From an uncultured Clostridia bacterium (GTDB lineage: Bacteria; Bacillota; Clostridia; Christensenellales; UBA1242): DNA of 64,000 nt. Below are positions 24,255 to 33,392 of this stretch, one piece after another. The stretch spans positions 124,001 through 188,000 of the forward strand of contig CAKVID010000001.1 in the NCBI GenBank assembly GCA_934754355.1. The letters run 5' to 3'. Numbering within the stretch: the first letter of the stretch is position 1; the number at the start of each line of letters is the position of its first letter. Position numbers and translations under genes: made by a program. The notes under the pieces are model-generated. The model did no database searches, was not told the DNA's origin, and was given only the letters and a program-made list of their open reading frames with translations.

Positions 24255-25568
24255 ATGAATTTATCGCCAAAAGAAATAGTTAACGAATTAGATAAATATA
24301 TTATAGGACAATCAGAGGCTAAGAAAGCGGTTGCTATTGCCCTAAGAAATAGATATCGTAGAAGTAAATTATCCAAAGAATTAAGAGATGAAATTACTCC
24401 AAAGAATATAATTATGCAAGGTCCTACTGGTGTTGGTAAGACAGAGATTGCTAGAAGACTTGCCAAACTTGTGAAAGCACCATTTATCAAGGTTGAGGCC
24501 ACTAAATTTACTGAAGTTGGTTATGTAGGTAGAGATTGTGAGTCTATGATTAGAGACTTGGTTGAGTATTCTGTAAGATTAGTCAAAGAAGAGAAAATTG
24601 CTGAAGTGAAAGCCAAAGCAAAAGGAATAGTTGAAAATAGATTACTTGAGGCAATTCTTCCAGCAAAAAAAGAACAATTCCCAGATATGGAGCCTAGTAA
24701 ATTAAGAGAACAGTTACTTGAAGATTTGGAATGTGGCAAATTAGATAACGAAACTATTGAATTGTATATTGCTGAGCAGGCTAAACCTATTGGGATTATG
24801 CCGGGAATGGGCCCAGATATGGATTTGGGCAATGTTCTTGGAAGTATTTTCCCAGCACAGAAGAAAAAGAAAAAATTAACTGTTGCTAAGGCTTATGAAA
24901 TAATGATAGCCGAAGAAAGTGACAAATTAATTGATAACGATAGTGTTAATAGTGAGGCTATTAGAAGAGCAGAACAAGATGGAATTATCTTCATTGATGA
25001 GATAGACAAAATTGCTGGCAAAGGCTCTGCTAATCGTGGACCTGATGTAAGTAGAGAAGGTGTACAAAGAGATATTCTTCCACTTGTTGAAGGCTCGACT
25101 GTAACTACTAAATATGGTACTATTAAGACTGACTATATACTATTTATAGCGGCTGGTGCGTTCCATATTAGTAGAGTAGAAGATTTAATACCTGAATTTC
25201 AAGGAAGATTTCCTATTAGAGTTGAATTAAATAACTTGAATGCAGAAGACTTTTTCAATATATTAACACAGCCAAAGAATGCATTGACTTTGCAATATAG
25301 CGAAATGTTAAAAGTAGATAATATTAATTTGTCATTTACTGATGATGCTCTAAGACAAGTATCGTATTTGGCTGAGAAAGAGAACGAAACTAGCGAAAAT
25401 TTGGGTGCTAGAAGACTTCATAATATTATGGAAAAATTATTAGAAGATATTTCATTTAATGCTAATGGCGAACATCAATTAATAGATATTGTAATTGACA
25501 AAGAATATGTTGATAAGACTTTTGCTGATACAACTAAGAAATACGATTTGACAAAATATATTATTTAG
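24255..25568 (+). CDS. hslU: HslU (ClpY) ATPase subunit
   Basis: The AAA+ unfoldase that feeds HslV. The 437-aa product starts with LSPKEIVNELDKYIIGQ and has Walker A GPTGVGKTEIARRLA, the HslU pore motif GYVGRDCESM, the I-domain insert (about residues 110-240), Walker B IIFIDEIDKI and sensor residues in FQGRFPIRVEL. The frame is open from 24240, but GAGGAGG (24241-24247) is spaced for ATG 24255. CodY, which follows in Bacillus, is not present. Confidence 0.97.
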   Translation: MNLSPKEIVNELDKYIIGQSEAKKAVAIALRNRYRRSKLSKELRDEITPKNIIMQGPTGVGKTEIARRLAKLVKAPFIKVEATKFTEVGYVGRDCESMIRDLVEYSVRLVKEEKIAEVKAKAKGIVENRLLEAILPAKKEQFPDMEPSKLREQLLEDLECGKLDNETIELYIAEQAKPIGIMPGMGPDMDLGNVLGSIFPAQKKKKKLTVAKAYEIMIAEESDKLIDNDSVNSEAIRRAEQDGIIFIDEIDKIAGKGSANRGPDVSREGVQRDILPLVEGSTVTTKYGTIKTDYILFIAAGAFHISRVEDLIPEFQGRFPIRVELNNLNAEDFFNILTQPKNALTLQYSEMLKVDNINLSFTDDALRQVSYLAEKENETSENLGARRLHNIMEKLLEDISFNANGEHQLIDIVIDKEYVDKTFADTTKKYDLTKYII

Positions 25569-25667
25569 TATTTTTGTTATATATATTGTAAATTTACATT
25601 TAAAGTTTTATAATAACTCTTACAATTTTATATTGTATTTATCTTTTAAATTATTAGCGAGTTAATT

Positions 25668-27749
25668 ATGGAAAAAGAAGAATTTGATAAAGAAAATAAA
25701 TATTTGAATTCTACAATAGAACTTGTCAAAGAGAAAATTGATTATGTAAAAAATTACTCAAGTAATGTAAATAAAATGTTTGATAATTCTAATAAAGAAT
25801 ACTTTGAGTACTTAAATCGTAATGCAAATAAAATAAATGAAGAAGACATTGTAGAATTGCTTAATATGCAAGGACGATTGGGAGATTTGCAAAATGATAC
25901 AATTGACTTGCAGAAATCAAAAGAAATTTATGACAAAATGCTAAGTAAACCTTATTTTGCCAGTCTTTTGTTGCGTGCTAGCGATGAGACAATTGACGAA
26001 AATTATTATATTGGTTTGCACTCGTTAGTTAATGATAATGATGAATACAAAGTGCTAGATTGGAGGTCTCCAATTGCTAGTATTTTCTACGATGTAGAAG
26101 AAGGTAAATGTCAGATAAAAACTGATAAATCTATCCTTAATTGTGTACTTGATAGGAAAAGACAATTTGGAATAGAAAATGGTAAATTAAATTATTATAT
26201 AGATAGCACTATCAATATTGAGGACGATATATTGAAAGAGGCTCTTGCGAAAAATACAAGTAATCAAATGAAATCTATTGTTCAAACTATTCAAAAAGAG
26301 CAAAATAGTGTTATTCGTGGAGATGAGTACAAAGATTTGATTGTGCAAGGTGTGGCGGGTTCGGGTAAAACTGCAATTGCACTACATAGAATTGCTTATT
26401 TATTATATAAAATGAAAGGTAAAATCAAATCTGAAAATATTAATTTTATCTCTCCAAATAATGCTTTCTCTTCATATATTTCATCAGTCTTGCCAGATTT
26501 GGCAGAAGATGATATTGATAAAGTTCAATTAGATAATATCGCTAGAAGATATTTGAAAAATCATTTAATTGTAGAGAGAAAATTTGAACAAATTGAGAGA
26601 CTAATTAATTCACAAGATTTGAGTGATTATAAATTGAAAACTAGTTATGAGTTTCTAGAAAAATTAATTGATTTTGCAAAACGCAATTATATTGATAATT
26701 TTGATATAGAAGATTTCCAAATTCAAAATACAGTTATAGATAGCAAAAAGATTAAAGAACTATTCTATGGTAAATATTCTGACAGGGATTTATTTACAAG
26801 ACTTAGATGGATAACAGATAATATATTTGATTTGTATTTCTACAAAGTCAAAAGTGTAGATAAGACACTTAAATTTAAACAATATATTTTCATGAAATTG
26901 TATCAAGCAATTGAAAATAAAAATTGTGTAAAAGCATATATGAATTTCTTGAAATCTATTGGCAAAAAATTAGAACTTGTGGGAGACAAAGTAAAAAATG
27001 AAGATGTGTACGGAATATTATTTTTCAAGATGTTTATTTATGGACTAGACAAAGAAGAAAATATTAAGTACTTAGTAATAGATGAAATGCAAGATTATAG
27101 TGCGGTTCAATTATATATTCTTCATTACATCTATAATTGTCCTCTTACTATGCTTGGTGATTATAACCAAACTTTGGATATAGATGGTTCTAATAAATTA
27201 ATACATAATATAAGCAAAATTTTAGGCGATGACAGTGTATATGTTGAATTGAATAAAACATATAGGTCGTCTCAAGAAATAGTAGAATTTTACAATAAAA
27301 TTGGTGGCAAGCAAAATGTAAATTTTGTAAATAGAAGTGCTGAGAAAGTTGATTTTATAAAGACTAATAATAGTAATGAAATTGATATTTTGATGTCCAA
27401 AATTAATGATTTGAAAAGCAAGGGATATAATTCAATTGCAATTATTACTAAGACTAATGCTATTGCCAAAGAACTTGGAAACAAATTTGAAGATAAAAAT
27501 ATTGATATCAATCTAATTGATGATAATACAGATAATTATGATAATGGAACTTGCATAATATCTATTTATAATAGCAAAGGACTTGAATTTGATGGTGTAA
27601 TTATTTATAATGTAGGTAGTGAATATTCAACTATACTTGATAGAAATCTATTGTATATAGCATCAACTCGTGCTTTGCATAGTTTAACAATATCTTGTAA
27701 TGAAGATAAATTTAGCAGTCTGCTTGATTGTTACTTGGAGGAAAAATAA
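25668..27749 (+). CDS. HelD-like superfamily 1 helicase
   Basis: The 693-aa product resembles HelD, the UvrD-like motor that rescues stalled RNA polymerase. It has an N-terminal coiled-coil region (about residues 1-70), Walker A QGVAGSGKTAIALHRIAYL near residue 225, Walker B VIDEMQDYSAVQ, motif IV LNKTYRSSQEIVEF, and motifs V-VI KGLEFDGVII and LLYIASTRALHSL. It is about 80 residues shorter than B. subtilis HelD (774 aa). The ribosome site is weak (GCGAG). hisS starts on its last base. A plain UvrD/Rep-type role cannot be excluded. Confidence 0.85.
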   Translation: MEKEEFDKENKYLNSTIELVKEKIDYVKNYSSNVNKMFDNSNKEYFEYLNRNANKINEEDIVELLNMQGRLGDLQNDTIDLQKSKEIYDKMLSKPYFASLLLRASDETIDENYYIGLHSLVNDNDEYKVLDWRSPIASIFYDVEEGKCQIKTDKSILNCVLDRKRQFGIENGKLNYYIDSTINIEDDILKEALAKNTSNQMKSIVQTIQKEQNSVIRGDEYKDLIVQGVAGSGKTAIALHRIAYLLYKMKGKIKSENINFISPNNAFSSYISSVLPDLAEDDIDKVQLDNIARRYLKNHLIVERKFEQIERLINSQDLSDYKLKTSYEFLEKLIDFAKRNYIDNFDIEDFQIQNTVIDSKKIKELFYGKYSDRDLFTRLRWITDNIFDLYFYKVKSVDKTLKFKQYIFMKLYQAIENKNCVKAYMNFLKSIGKKLELVGDKVKNEDVYGILFFKMFIYGLDKEENIKYLVIDEMQDYSAVQLYILHYIYNCPLTMLGDYNQTLDIDGSNKLIHNISKILGDDSVYVELNKTYRSSQEIVEFYNKIGGKQNVNFVNRSAEKVDFIKTNNSNEIDILMSKINDLKSKGYNSIAIITKTNAIAKELGNKFEDKNIDINLIDDNTDNYDNGTCIISIYNSKGLEFDGVIIYNVGSEYSTILDRNLLYIASTRALHSLTISCNEDKFSSLLDCYLEEK

Positions 27750-29002
27750 TGATAAATATTTGTAAAGGAACTAAGGATATATTGCCAAAAGATAGTTATA
27801 AATGGCAAGTTGTAAGAAGTGTGGCTAATGCACTAGCAGATAAATATAATCTAAAAGAAATATCTACACCTGTATTTGAAAGTACAGATTTGTTTGTAAG
27901 GTCTGATGGAGATAGTAGCGACATTGTAAATAAAGAAATGTATACTTTTCTAGATAAGGGTAATAGAAGTATTACTCTTAAACCAGAAGGCACTGCTGGT
28001 GTTGTTAGGTCTTATATAGAGAATGGTCTAGGCAATGATATTTTGCCTGTAAAATTATTCTATATTACTCCATGTTATCGTTATGAGAAACCTCAAGCAG
28101 GAAGATTAAGAGAACATCATCAATTTGGTGTAGAAATCTTTGGTGCAAATTCGCTAGCTAGTGATATTGAGGCTTTGTCTATTGCTCTTGATTTTTACAA
28201 GAGTTTTGGCATTGAGCCTACTATCAAACTAAATTTCTTGGGTTGTGATGATTGTAAGAATAATTACAAGAAATTACTAAGAGAATATGTAGAACCTCAC
28301 TTGGGTGATATGTGTGATGATTGTCACAAAAGATACGAAACAAATCCATTAAGAATGCTTGATTGCAAGAGTACCGAGTGTCAATCAATCCTAAAACAAG
28401 CACCAAATATTGCCGATTGTTTGTGCGATAAATGTAAACATAAATTTGAAGAAATCAAGAAAATGCTTACTTCGCTAGGTGCTAAATATGAAGTAGATAA
28501 TAGACTTGTAAGAGGTCTTGATTACTATACTGATTTAGTTTTTGAATTCTGCGATAACGATGAAGTACTAGGCAAAAATGCTCTTGGTGGTGGTGGCAGA
28601 TATGATAAACTTGTAGAAAGTTTAGGTGGTAAATCTACACCAGTTATTGGATTTGGAATAGGAATAGAAAGATTGCTTGGATATTTAGAGAATAAAAATA
28701 TAGAGATTTCTGATAAAAATCATGTAGATGTATATGTTGCTAGTAATACAGAAAATGAAAACTATGTAATTAAATTTGTTCATGGTTTGAGAGGAAAAGG
28801 ACTAAATGTCGATAGTGATTTATTGAATAGAAGTCTTAAATCTCAATTTAAGTATGCCGATAAGATTGGTGCTAAATTTGTTATTGTTATTGGTGATGAC
28901 GAAATTAATGAGAATAAAATTTCCATCAAAAATATGGAAACTGGCGAACAAATCAAAGTTTGGTCTAATGATGTTGTGGAGTATTTGAATAAGTATGTTT
29001 AG
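27749..29002 (+). CDS. hisS: Histidyl-tRNA synthetase
   Basis: Class II synthetase charging tRNA-His. The 417-aa product shows KGTKDILP at the N-terminus, motif 2 YRYEKPQAGRLREHHQFG, the His-specific segments GLDYYTDLVFEF and GGGGRYDKL, motif 3 GFGIGIERLL, and a C-terminal anticodon domain. A cysteine-rich insertion (about residues 170-240, several CDDC and CKH pairs) is typical of the clostridial form. GAGGAAAAATA precedes ATG 27749. It overlaps the helicase stop and the next gene (8 bases). Confidence 0.96.
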   Translation: MINICKGTKDILPKDSYKWQVVRSVANALADKYNLKEISTPVFESTDLFVRSDGDSSDIVNKEMYTFLDKGNRSITLKPEGTAGVVRSYIENGLGNDILPVKLFYITPCYRYEKPQAGRLREHHQFGVEIFGANSLASDIEALSIALDFYKSFGIEPTIKLNFLGCDDCKNNYKKLLREYVEPHLGDMCDDCHKRYETNPLRMLDCKSTECQSILKQAPNIADCLCDKCKHKFEEIKKMLTSLGAKYEVDNRLVRGLDYYTDLVFEFCDNDEVLGKNALGGGGRYDKLVESLGGKSTPVIGFGIGIERLLGYLENKNIEISDKNHVDVYVASNTENENYVIKFVHGLRGKGLNVDSDLLNRSLKSQFKYADKIGAKFVIVIGDDEINENKISIKNMETGEQIKVWSNDVVEYLNKYV

Positions 29003-29666
29003 AAGATTGGAACTACTCATTGGAGATAATATTTCCAAATTGCACAAATCCAAAGTAATTCTATTTGGCGTAGGTGGAGTAGGCGGATATGTTGCCGAAA
29101 TGCTTGTAAGGTCTGGAATAGGAAGCATTACAATTGTTGATTATGACAAAGTAGATATTAGTAATAAAAATAGACAGATTATTGCTTTAAATTCTACAAT
29201 TGGCAGGGTTAAAGTTGATGTAATGAAAGACAGGTTACTTGATATTAATGATAACTGCAATGTAACTGCTATTAATAGTAAATTAACCAAAGATAATATA
29301 GAAGATTTTGGACTATCTTCGTATGATTACATTATTGACGCTATAGATATGGTTTCTAGCAAAATTGCTCTAATTAAGTACGCTAAAACGAATAATATAC
29401 CAATTATAAGTGCTATGGGTGCGGGCAATAGAGTGGGAATACCTGATGTGAAAATAGCAGATATTTATTCTACTAGTAATGATGGACTTGCTAAAGTGCT
29501 TAGGCATGAATTGAGAAAATTGGGTATTGATAAACATAATGTAGTCTATACTACAAATAAGTCAAATCCTTGCGGAGATACAATTGGAAGTATTGCGTAC
29601 TTTCCCGCAATGGTGGGTTGTATGCTTTCAGCATTTGTAATTAATGAGATTATAAATAAGGAGTAA
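28995..29666 (+). CDS. tcdA: TcdA-like tRNA threonylcarbamoyladenosine dehydratase (ThiF/E1 family)
   Basis: The E1-like enzyme cyclises t6A37 of tRNA to ct6A using ATP. The 223-aa product has the nucleotide site LFGVGGVGGYVAEMLVRSGI, then VDYDKVDISNKNRQ and DAIDMVSSKIALIKYA, as in the TcdA subgroup, and no extra rhodanese or ubiquitin-binding domain. Other ThiF-like adenylyltransferases are possible, but the length and its position after an aminoacyl-tRNA synthetase favour TcdA. It overlaps hisS by 8 bases. Confidence 0.85.
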   Translation: MFRRLELLIGDNISKLHKSKVILFGVGGVGGYVAEMLVRSGIGSITIVDYDKVDISNKNRQIIALNSTIGRVKVDVMKDRLLDINDNCNVTAINSKLTKDNIEDFGLSSYDYIIDAIDMVSSKIALIKYAKTNNIPIISAMGAGNRVGIPDVKIADIYSTSNDGLAKVLRHELRKLGIDKHNVVYTTNKSNPCGDTIGSIAYFPAMVGCMLSAFVINEIINKE

Positions 29667-29669
29667 AAT

Positions 29670-29978
29670 ATGGAAGTAGTTGTTAGTAAAGACAATTTTA
29701 AGAAAGAAGTACTAGATTATGAGGGTACTGTCATTGTAGATTTCTTTGGGACATGGTGTATGCCTTGCAAAATGCTTAAGCCAATTATTGTGAAGGTTGC
29801 AAATGAAAATAACTACAAATTAGCAACAATTGATGTTGATGACAATGAAGAATTAGCCAAAGAATTCTCTATAATGTCAATTCCTCATATCAAAATTTTC
29901 AAAAACGGCGTTGAAACTAATTCATCTGTGGGTTTAATTAGCGAAAGTAAATTAATTGAACTTATAAATAAAGACTAA
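29670..29978 (+). CDS. trxA: Thioredoxin with CMPC active site
   Basis: The 102-aa product has a complete thioredoxin fold: VIVDFFGTWCMPCKMLKPI with the redox pair, then ATIDVDDNEELAKEF, the cis-Pro in SIPHIKIFKNG, and a C-terminal helix. The active site is WCMPC rather than the standard WCGPC, which should change the redox potential or partner choice. It follows tcdA by 3 bases with an AAGGAG site. Reduction partner genes are not in view. Confidence 0.92.
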   Translation: MEVVVSKDNFKKEVLDYEGTVIVDFFGTWCMPCKMLKPIIVKVANENNYKLATIDVDDNEELAKEFSIMSIPHIKIFKNGVETNSSVGLISESKLIELINKD

Positions 29979-29994
29979 TATATATAAAATTATA

Positions 29995-30034
29995 AAAAGG
30001 CACTATTGACATAGTTGCTTTTTTGTTTTAAAAT
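29995..30034 (+). promoter_or_regulatory. Terminator of trxA with nested iscS promoter
   Basis: AAAAAGGCACTAT and ATAGTTGCTTTTTT form an imperfect hairpin with a T-run. The consensus -35 TTGACA (30006-30011) lies in its loop and 3' arm, 17 bases before TAAAAT (30029-30034), which drives iscS. Confidence 0.6.
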
Positions 30035-30080
30035 ATAGATAATAAAAAATATGTGAATTTTAAGAATTTTGGAGAAAAGA

Positions 30081-31253
30081 ATGAAGAGAGTTTATTTGGA
30101 TAATGCTGCAACTACAATGATAAATGGCGAAGTTTTGCAAGAAATGATGCCATATTTTACTAATATTTATGGTAATAGTAGTAGTCTACACTCATTTGGG
30201 AGGGAAGCAGTTGCTGGAGTAGATAATGCAAGAGACATTATTGCTAGAGGTATTGGTGCTAAAAATAATGAAGTATTTTTTACTTGTGGTGGAACAGAGG
30301 CGAATAACTGGGCTTTGAGAGGTGTGGCATATGCTAATATTTCTAAAGGCAAACATATTATTACTAGTCAAATTGAACATCATAGTGTAATAGATACTTG
30401 CAAGCAATTAGAGAAAGAAGGCTTCAAGGTTACTTATTTACCTGTAGATAGTACTGGACTAGTATCTGTATCAAGTCTACTTCACGAAATCAAGCCAACA
30501 ACTACAATTGTATCTATAATGGCTGTTAATAATGAAGTTGGAACTATTCAAAATATCAAGGCAATTAGCGAAATAGTTAAGTATTATGGAGCATATTTTC
30601 ATGTTGATGCTGTTCAAGCACTTGGTGCATTTCCGCTAAATGTTGATGAATTGGGTGTAGACCTTATGAGTATATCTTCTCACAAAATTCATGGACCTAA
30701 GGGTGCTGGAGCATTATATATAAGAAATGGTGTTAAGATTAATAAATTCATGCTTGGCGGAGAACAAGAAATGAATAGGCGTGGCGGAACTGTTAATGTT
30801 CCTAGTGTTGTTGGATTTGGCAAGGCTATGGAACTAAACTTGAGGGATATGCCATACAAAGATAAAAAAATATATGAACTTACTCAATATTTTATCAAGA
30901 AAATTTCGTATGAAATTCCAGATATTAAGATTAATGGTAATGAATTCCAGAAAGTTAATAATATTGTATCTGTTACATTTAATAATGTTGAGAGTGAGAA
31001 TTTAATAATGCTATTAGACCTTAAAGGCATTGCGGTGTCATCTGGTTCGGCTTGTGCATCAGGAAGTTTGGAAAAAAGCCATGTACTAAAGGCTATGGGA
31101 CTAAGTGATGCCGAGATTAGAGGTACAGTGAGATTTTCGTTTGATACAGATATAACCAAAGACGATATCGATTATGTTGTAAGAGTTCTTTGCGATGAAG
31201 TTGCTAAACTTAGAAGTGCAAGTCCATTAAAACAAAAGAAAAAGGATAATTAA
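30081..31253 (+). CDS. iscS: Cysteine desulfurase (NifS/IscS family)
   Basis: Releases sulfur from cysteine for Fe-S clusters and tRNA thiolation, using PLP. The 390-aa product shows YLDNAATT at the N-terminus, EHHSVIDTC, the PLP-lysine motif SSHKIHGPKGAG, and the mobile catalytic Cys in SGSACASGSLEKSHV. A TTG at 30069 is in frame, but GGAG (30071-30074) is spaced for ATG 30081. It is paired 2 bases ahead of an IscU-like gene. The mnmA gene that often follows is absent. Confidence 0.95.
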   Translation: MKRVYLDNAATTMINGEVLQEMMPYFTNIYGNSSSLHSFGREAVAGVDNARDIIARGIGAKNNEVFFTCGGTEANNWALRGVAYANISKGKHIITSQIEHHSVIDTCKQLEKEGFKVTYLPVDSTGLVSVSSLLHEIKPTTTIVSIMAVNNEVGTIQNIKAISEIVKYYGAYFHVDAVQALGAFPLNVDELGVDLMSISSHKIHGPKGAGALYIRNGVKINKFMLGGEQEMNRRGGTVNVPSVVGFGKAMELNLRDMPYKDKKIYELTQYFIKKISYEIPDIKINGNEFQKVNNIVSVTFNNVESENLIMLLDLKGIAVSSGSACASGSLEKSHVLKAMGLSDAEIRGTVRFSFDTDITKDDIDYVVRVLCDEVAKLRSASPLKQKKKDN

Positions 31254-31255
31254 TT

Positions 31256-32581
31256 ATGTATAATCAAGATGTTATAGATAGACTAAATAACCTAACCAAT
31301 CTTTATGCTCTAAAAAATGCTAATGTTAAAATTATCTCTAAGAAAAACGAATTTGGAGATATGGTTAAGTTTTTTGCTCAAATTAATACAGAAAATATTA
31401 TCCAAAGAATTACATACAAGGCTACTGGTTGTACTACTTTTATGGCTCTTTGCTCATATTTTTGCGAAATTGTCGAGGGCAAGACTATTGACAAAGCCTT
31501 GAAGATTAATGAGAAAGATTTGGAGAAATTCTCTAAACTAGAAGAAAGCAAAACTCATGTGTACAAAATTATCTTGGATACTTTTGCTTTGCTTATTAAG
31601 AAATATAATATTGGCATTAAGAAAGGCAAAATTGTTCCTTGCGAACCACTTAAAGAAATTGAGGCACCAAAAACCAAAGTAAAAAAGACAAATAAAATTG
31701 ATGAAAAGAAAGTAATCTTAGATATTCAAAGTAATTACGCATATAGTTCTCCTAGTAAGAAAGAAAGTAAATCTACTAAAGATAAGAAAACAAATAAAGT
31801 ATCAAAAAAATCACTGGAAGAAAATAATATTGCAAGTAATAGCAGTGTTGAAGATAAAGTTGTAAAAGAAATTAAACCTGAAATTATAGTAGATAAGAAA
31901 AATACAGAGACAAAAAAGACTGCAAAGTCAGAGACTAAAGCAAACAAAGTTACTAAGAAAACAAAAGAGAAAGTAATAAAAGAGACAAAAGTAAAACCAA
32001 TAATTGAAACTAAGATTGATCCAGTTACTGAGACAAAGGTTGAACCAGTAGTTGAAGAAAAAGTAGAAACAATTATTGAGAAGAAAGTTACTATTGAAGA
32101 GGCAAAATCTGAGAAAGATTTGGATAGATTAGAGGCTATTCAAAGACAAAAGAAAGCACTTGAACAGGCAAAAATTCTAGCAAAAAGTGCTGAAATAGCA
32201 AAAATTCAAAGTGAGAAGGAAAATAAGGATAAAGCAAATAATATGAAATTATCTCATTTGAATGCTTTGAATGATAGAATAAAAAATAAAGAAACTAATG
32301 AAAAAATGAAAAATAATACTGAGAGTTTGAATAATCTTCTTAGTAAATTCAAAAGTTCAAATAGTTCTACTATCAAGACTGTTGTAGTAGAAGATAATAG
32401 AGATGAAAGCATAGTCAGCAAAAAAGAAAGTGTTGATAGCAAAAAGAATAAAGACAATAAAAAAATTGCTACTGATAAAAAATCTGAAAAGAAACAAAAG
32501 AAAGAGAAAGATAAAAAAGAAAAAGACGCAAATACTAAAACTGAAAAGAAAAAAGGTTTATTTTCTTGGTTTAGAAAATAA
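31256..32581 (+). CDS. IscU-like protein with missing ligands and long Lys/Glu-rich tail
   Basis: Residues 1-130 align with the Fe-S scaffold IscU/NifU N-domain: YNQDVIDRLNN, a GDMVKF segment at the ACGD site, TYKATGCTTFMAL at the second Cys site, and GKTIDKALKI. Of the three cluster-binding cysteines only the second is kept; the first (ACGD) reads EFGD and the third (KxHC) reads KTHV, although extra Cys lie near the second. From about residue 140 to 441 the protein is low-complexity, very rich in Lys, Glu, Thr and Ser, with a predicted coiled coil around residues 280-330 and the ending KKGLFSWFRK. The tail resembles linkers of surface or nucleoid proteins rather than an enzyme. It probably no longer works as a standard scaffold. 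It is co-transcribed with iscS. Confidence 0.7.
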   Translation: MYNQDVIDRLNNLTNLYALKNANVKIISKKNEFGDMVKFFAQINTENIIQRITYKATGCTTFMALCSYFCEIVEGKTIDKALKINEKDLEKFSKLEESKTHVYKIILDTFALLIKKYNIGIKKGKIVPCEPLKEIEAPKTKVKKTNKIDEKKVILDIQSNYAYSSPSKKESKSTKDKKTNKVSKKSLEENNIASNSSVEDKVVKEIKPEIIVDKKNTETKKTAKSETKANKVTKKTKEKVIKETKVKPIIETKIDPVTETKVEPVVEEKVETIIEKKVTIEEAKSEKDLDRLEAIQRQKKALEQAKILAKSAEIAKIQSEKENKDKANNMKLSHLNALNDRIKNKETNEKMKNNTESLNNLLSKFKSSNSSTIKTVVVEDNRDESIVSKKESVDSKKNKDNKKIATDKKSEKKQKKEKDKKEKDANTKTEKKKGLFSWFRK

Positions 32582-32585
32582 TAAG

Positions 32586-32648
32586 TAGCCGATATATATA
32601 TCTTGATTGTTAATTTATACCAAATAAGATATATAGTCGGCTTTTTTG
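32586..32648 (+). terminator. Terminator of the iscS operon
   Basis: AGCCGATATATATCTT-type arm pairs with AAGATATATAGTCGGCT over a long stem, followed by TTTTTT. Confidence 0.85.
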
Positions 32649-32707
32649 TATAAAATTGTAGAAAAATGCCAAGATAAATTAGAATTATAATTTATAGGAG
32701 GTTTTAT

Positions 32708-32848
32708 ATGAAGGATTGTGTACTTATTGGAATAGCATTGGGCTTTATTGCAGGTGCTTTGGTAGTATCTAATAACGCAGATGCGCAGAAAATGGTGGAA
32801 AAAGGCAAAAAAGCAGTAAAAGAGCAAGTGAAAAAGATAACAAATTAA
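32708..32848 (+). CDS. Small YtxH-like membrane protein (46 aa)
   Basis: A frame too short for usual gene calling encodes MKDCVLIGIALGFIAGALVV followed by NNADAQKMVEKGKKAVKEQV, that is one N-terminal membrane helix and a charged amphipathic tail. This is the layout of short YtxH-type envelope proteins. A strong AGGAGG site (32697-32702) is spaced correctly before the ATG, which argues that it is translated. It lies alone between the iscS terminator and ruvX. Function is unknown. Confidence 0.7.
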   Translation: MKDCVLIGIALGFIAGALVVSNNADAQKMVEKGKKAVKEQVKKITN

Positions 32849-32905
32849 TAATTGTTATATTTTATAATAAATTGTCAAAAAATATTTTTCTTAGTTAAAT
32901 TGAGT

Positions 32906-32933
32906 TTGCAAATTAATCTTTATGTGGTATTAT
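32906..32933 (+). promoter_or_regulatory. Promoter of ruvX with +1 at the start codon
   Basis: TTGCAA (32906-32911), a 16-base spacer and TATTAT (32928-32933). Six bases separate the -10 box from ATG 32940, so transcription should begin at the A of the start codon. Confidence 0.55.
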
Positions 32934-32939
32934 TAGTGT

Positions 32940-33368
32940 ATGGATAATTCATATTATAGGATTATGGCACTAGATTATGGTGATGTGCGTATTGGAATTG
33001 CTTTAAGTGATGTTACAAGATTTTTGGCTTCTGGGTATGAGAATTACACAAGGCGAGGTCTTGAGTTTGACTGCGAGCATATAGCCAAGATTGCAAGCGA
33101 TAATAATGTTAAAGTTATAGTAATCGGTTTGCCACTTAATATGGACGGTTCAAAGGGCGTACGAGTTGAGAAAACATATGAATTTGCAGAAGAATTGAAG
33201 AAATTTACTTCTGCTCAGATTGATTTTCTTGATGAGCGTCTTACATCAGTCTCGGCTGAAAAAATACTCATTTCTGCCGATGTTTCTAGAAAAAAACGAA
33301 AAGAAGTTCTTGACAAATTGTCTGCAACAATAATTTTGCAAGATTACCTAGATGTAAGAAAAAAATAA
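32940..33368 (+). CDS. ruvX: Putative pre-16S rRNA nuclease / RuvX (YqgF)
   Basis: RNase H-fold nuclease of the YqgF family, implicated in 16S rRNA 5'-end maturation and formerly in Holliday-junction resolution. The 142-aa product shows MALDYGDVRIGIALSD with the first catalytic Asp, VIGLPLNMDGSKG, LDERLTSVSAEKIL with the Glu, and the C-terminal VLDKLSATIILQDYL with the last Asp. There is no Shine-Dalgarno sequence and the promoter -10 ends six bases before ATG, so the transcript appears leaderless. DUF1292 follows after 24 bases, a common pairing in Bacillota. Confidence 0.93.
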   Translation: MDNSYYRIMALDYGDVRIGIALSDVTRFLASGYENYTRRGLEFDCEHIAKIASDNNVKVIVIGLPLNMDGSKGVRVEKTYEFAEELKKFTSAQIDFLDERLTSVSAEKILISADVSRKKRKEVLDKLSATIILQDYLDVRKK

Positions 33369-33392
33369 TTTAATTTGAAGGAGAATAGATAA

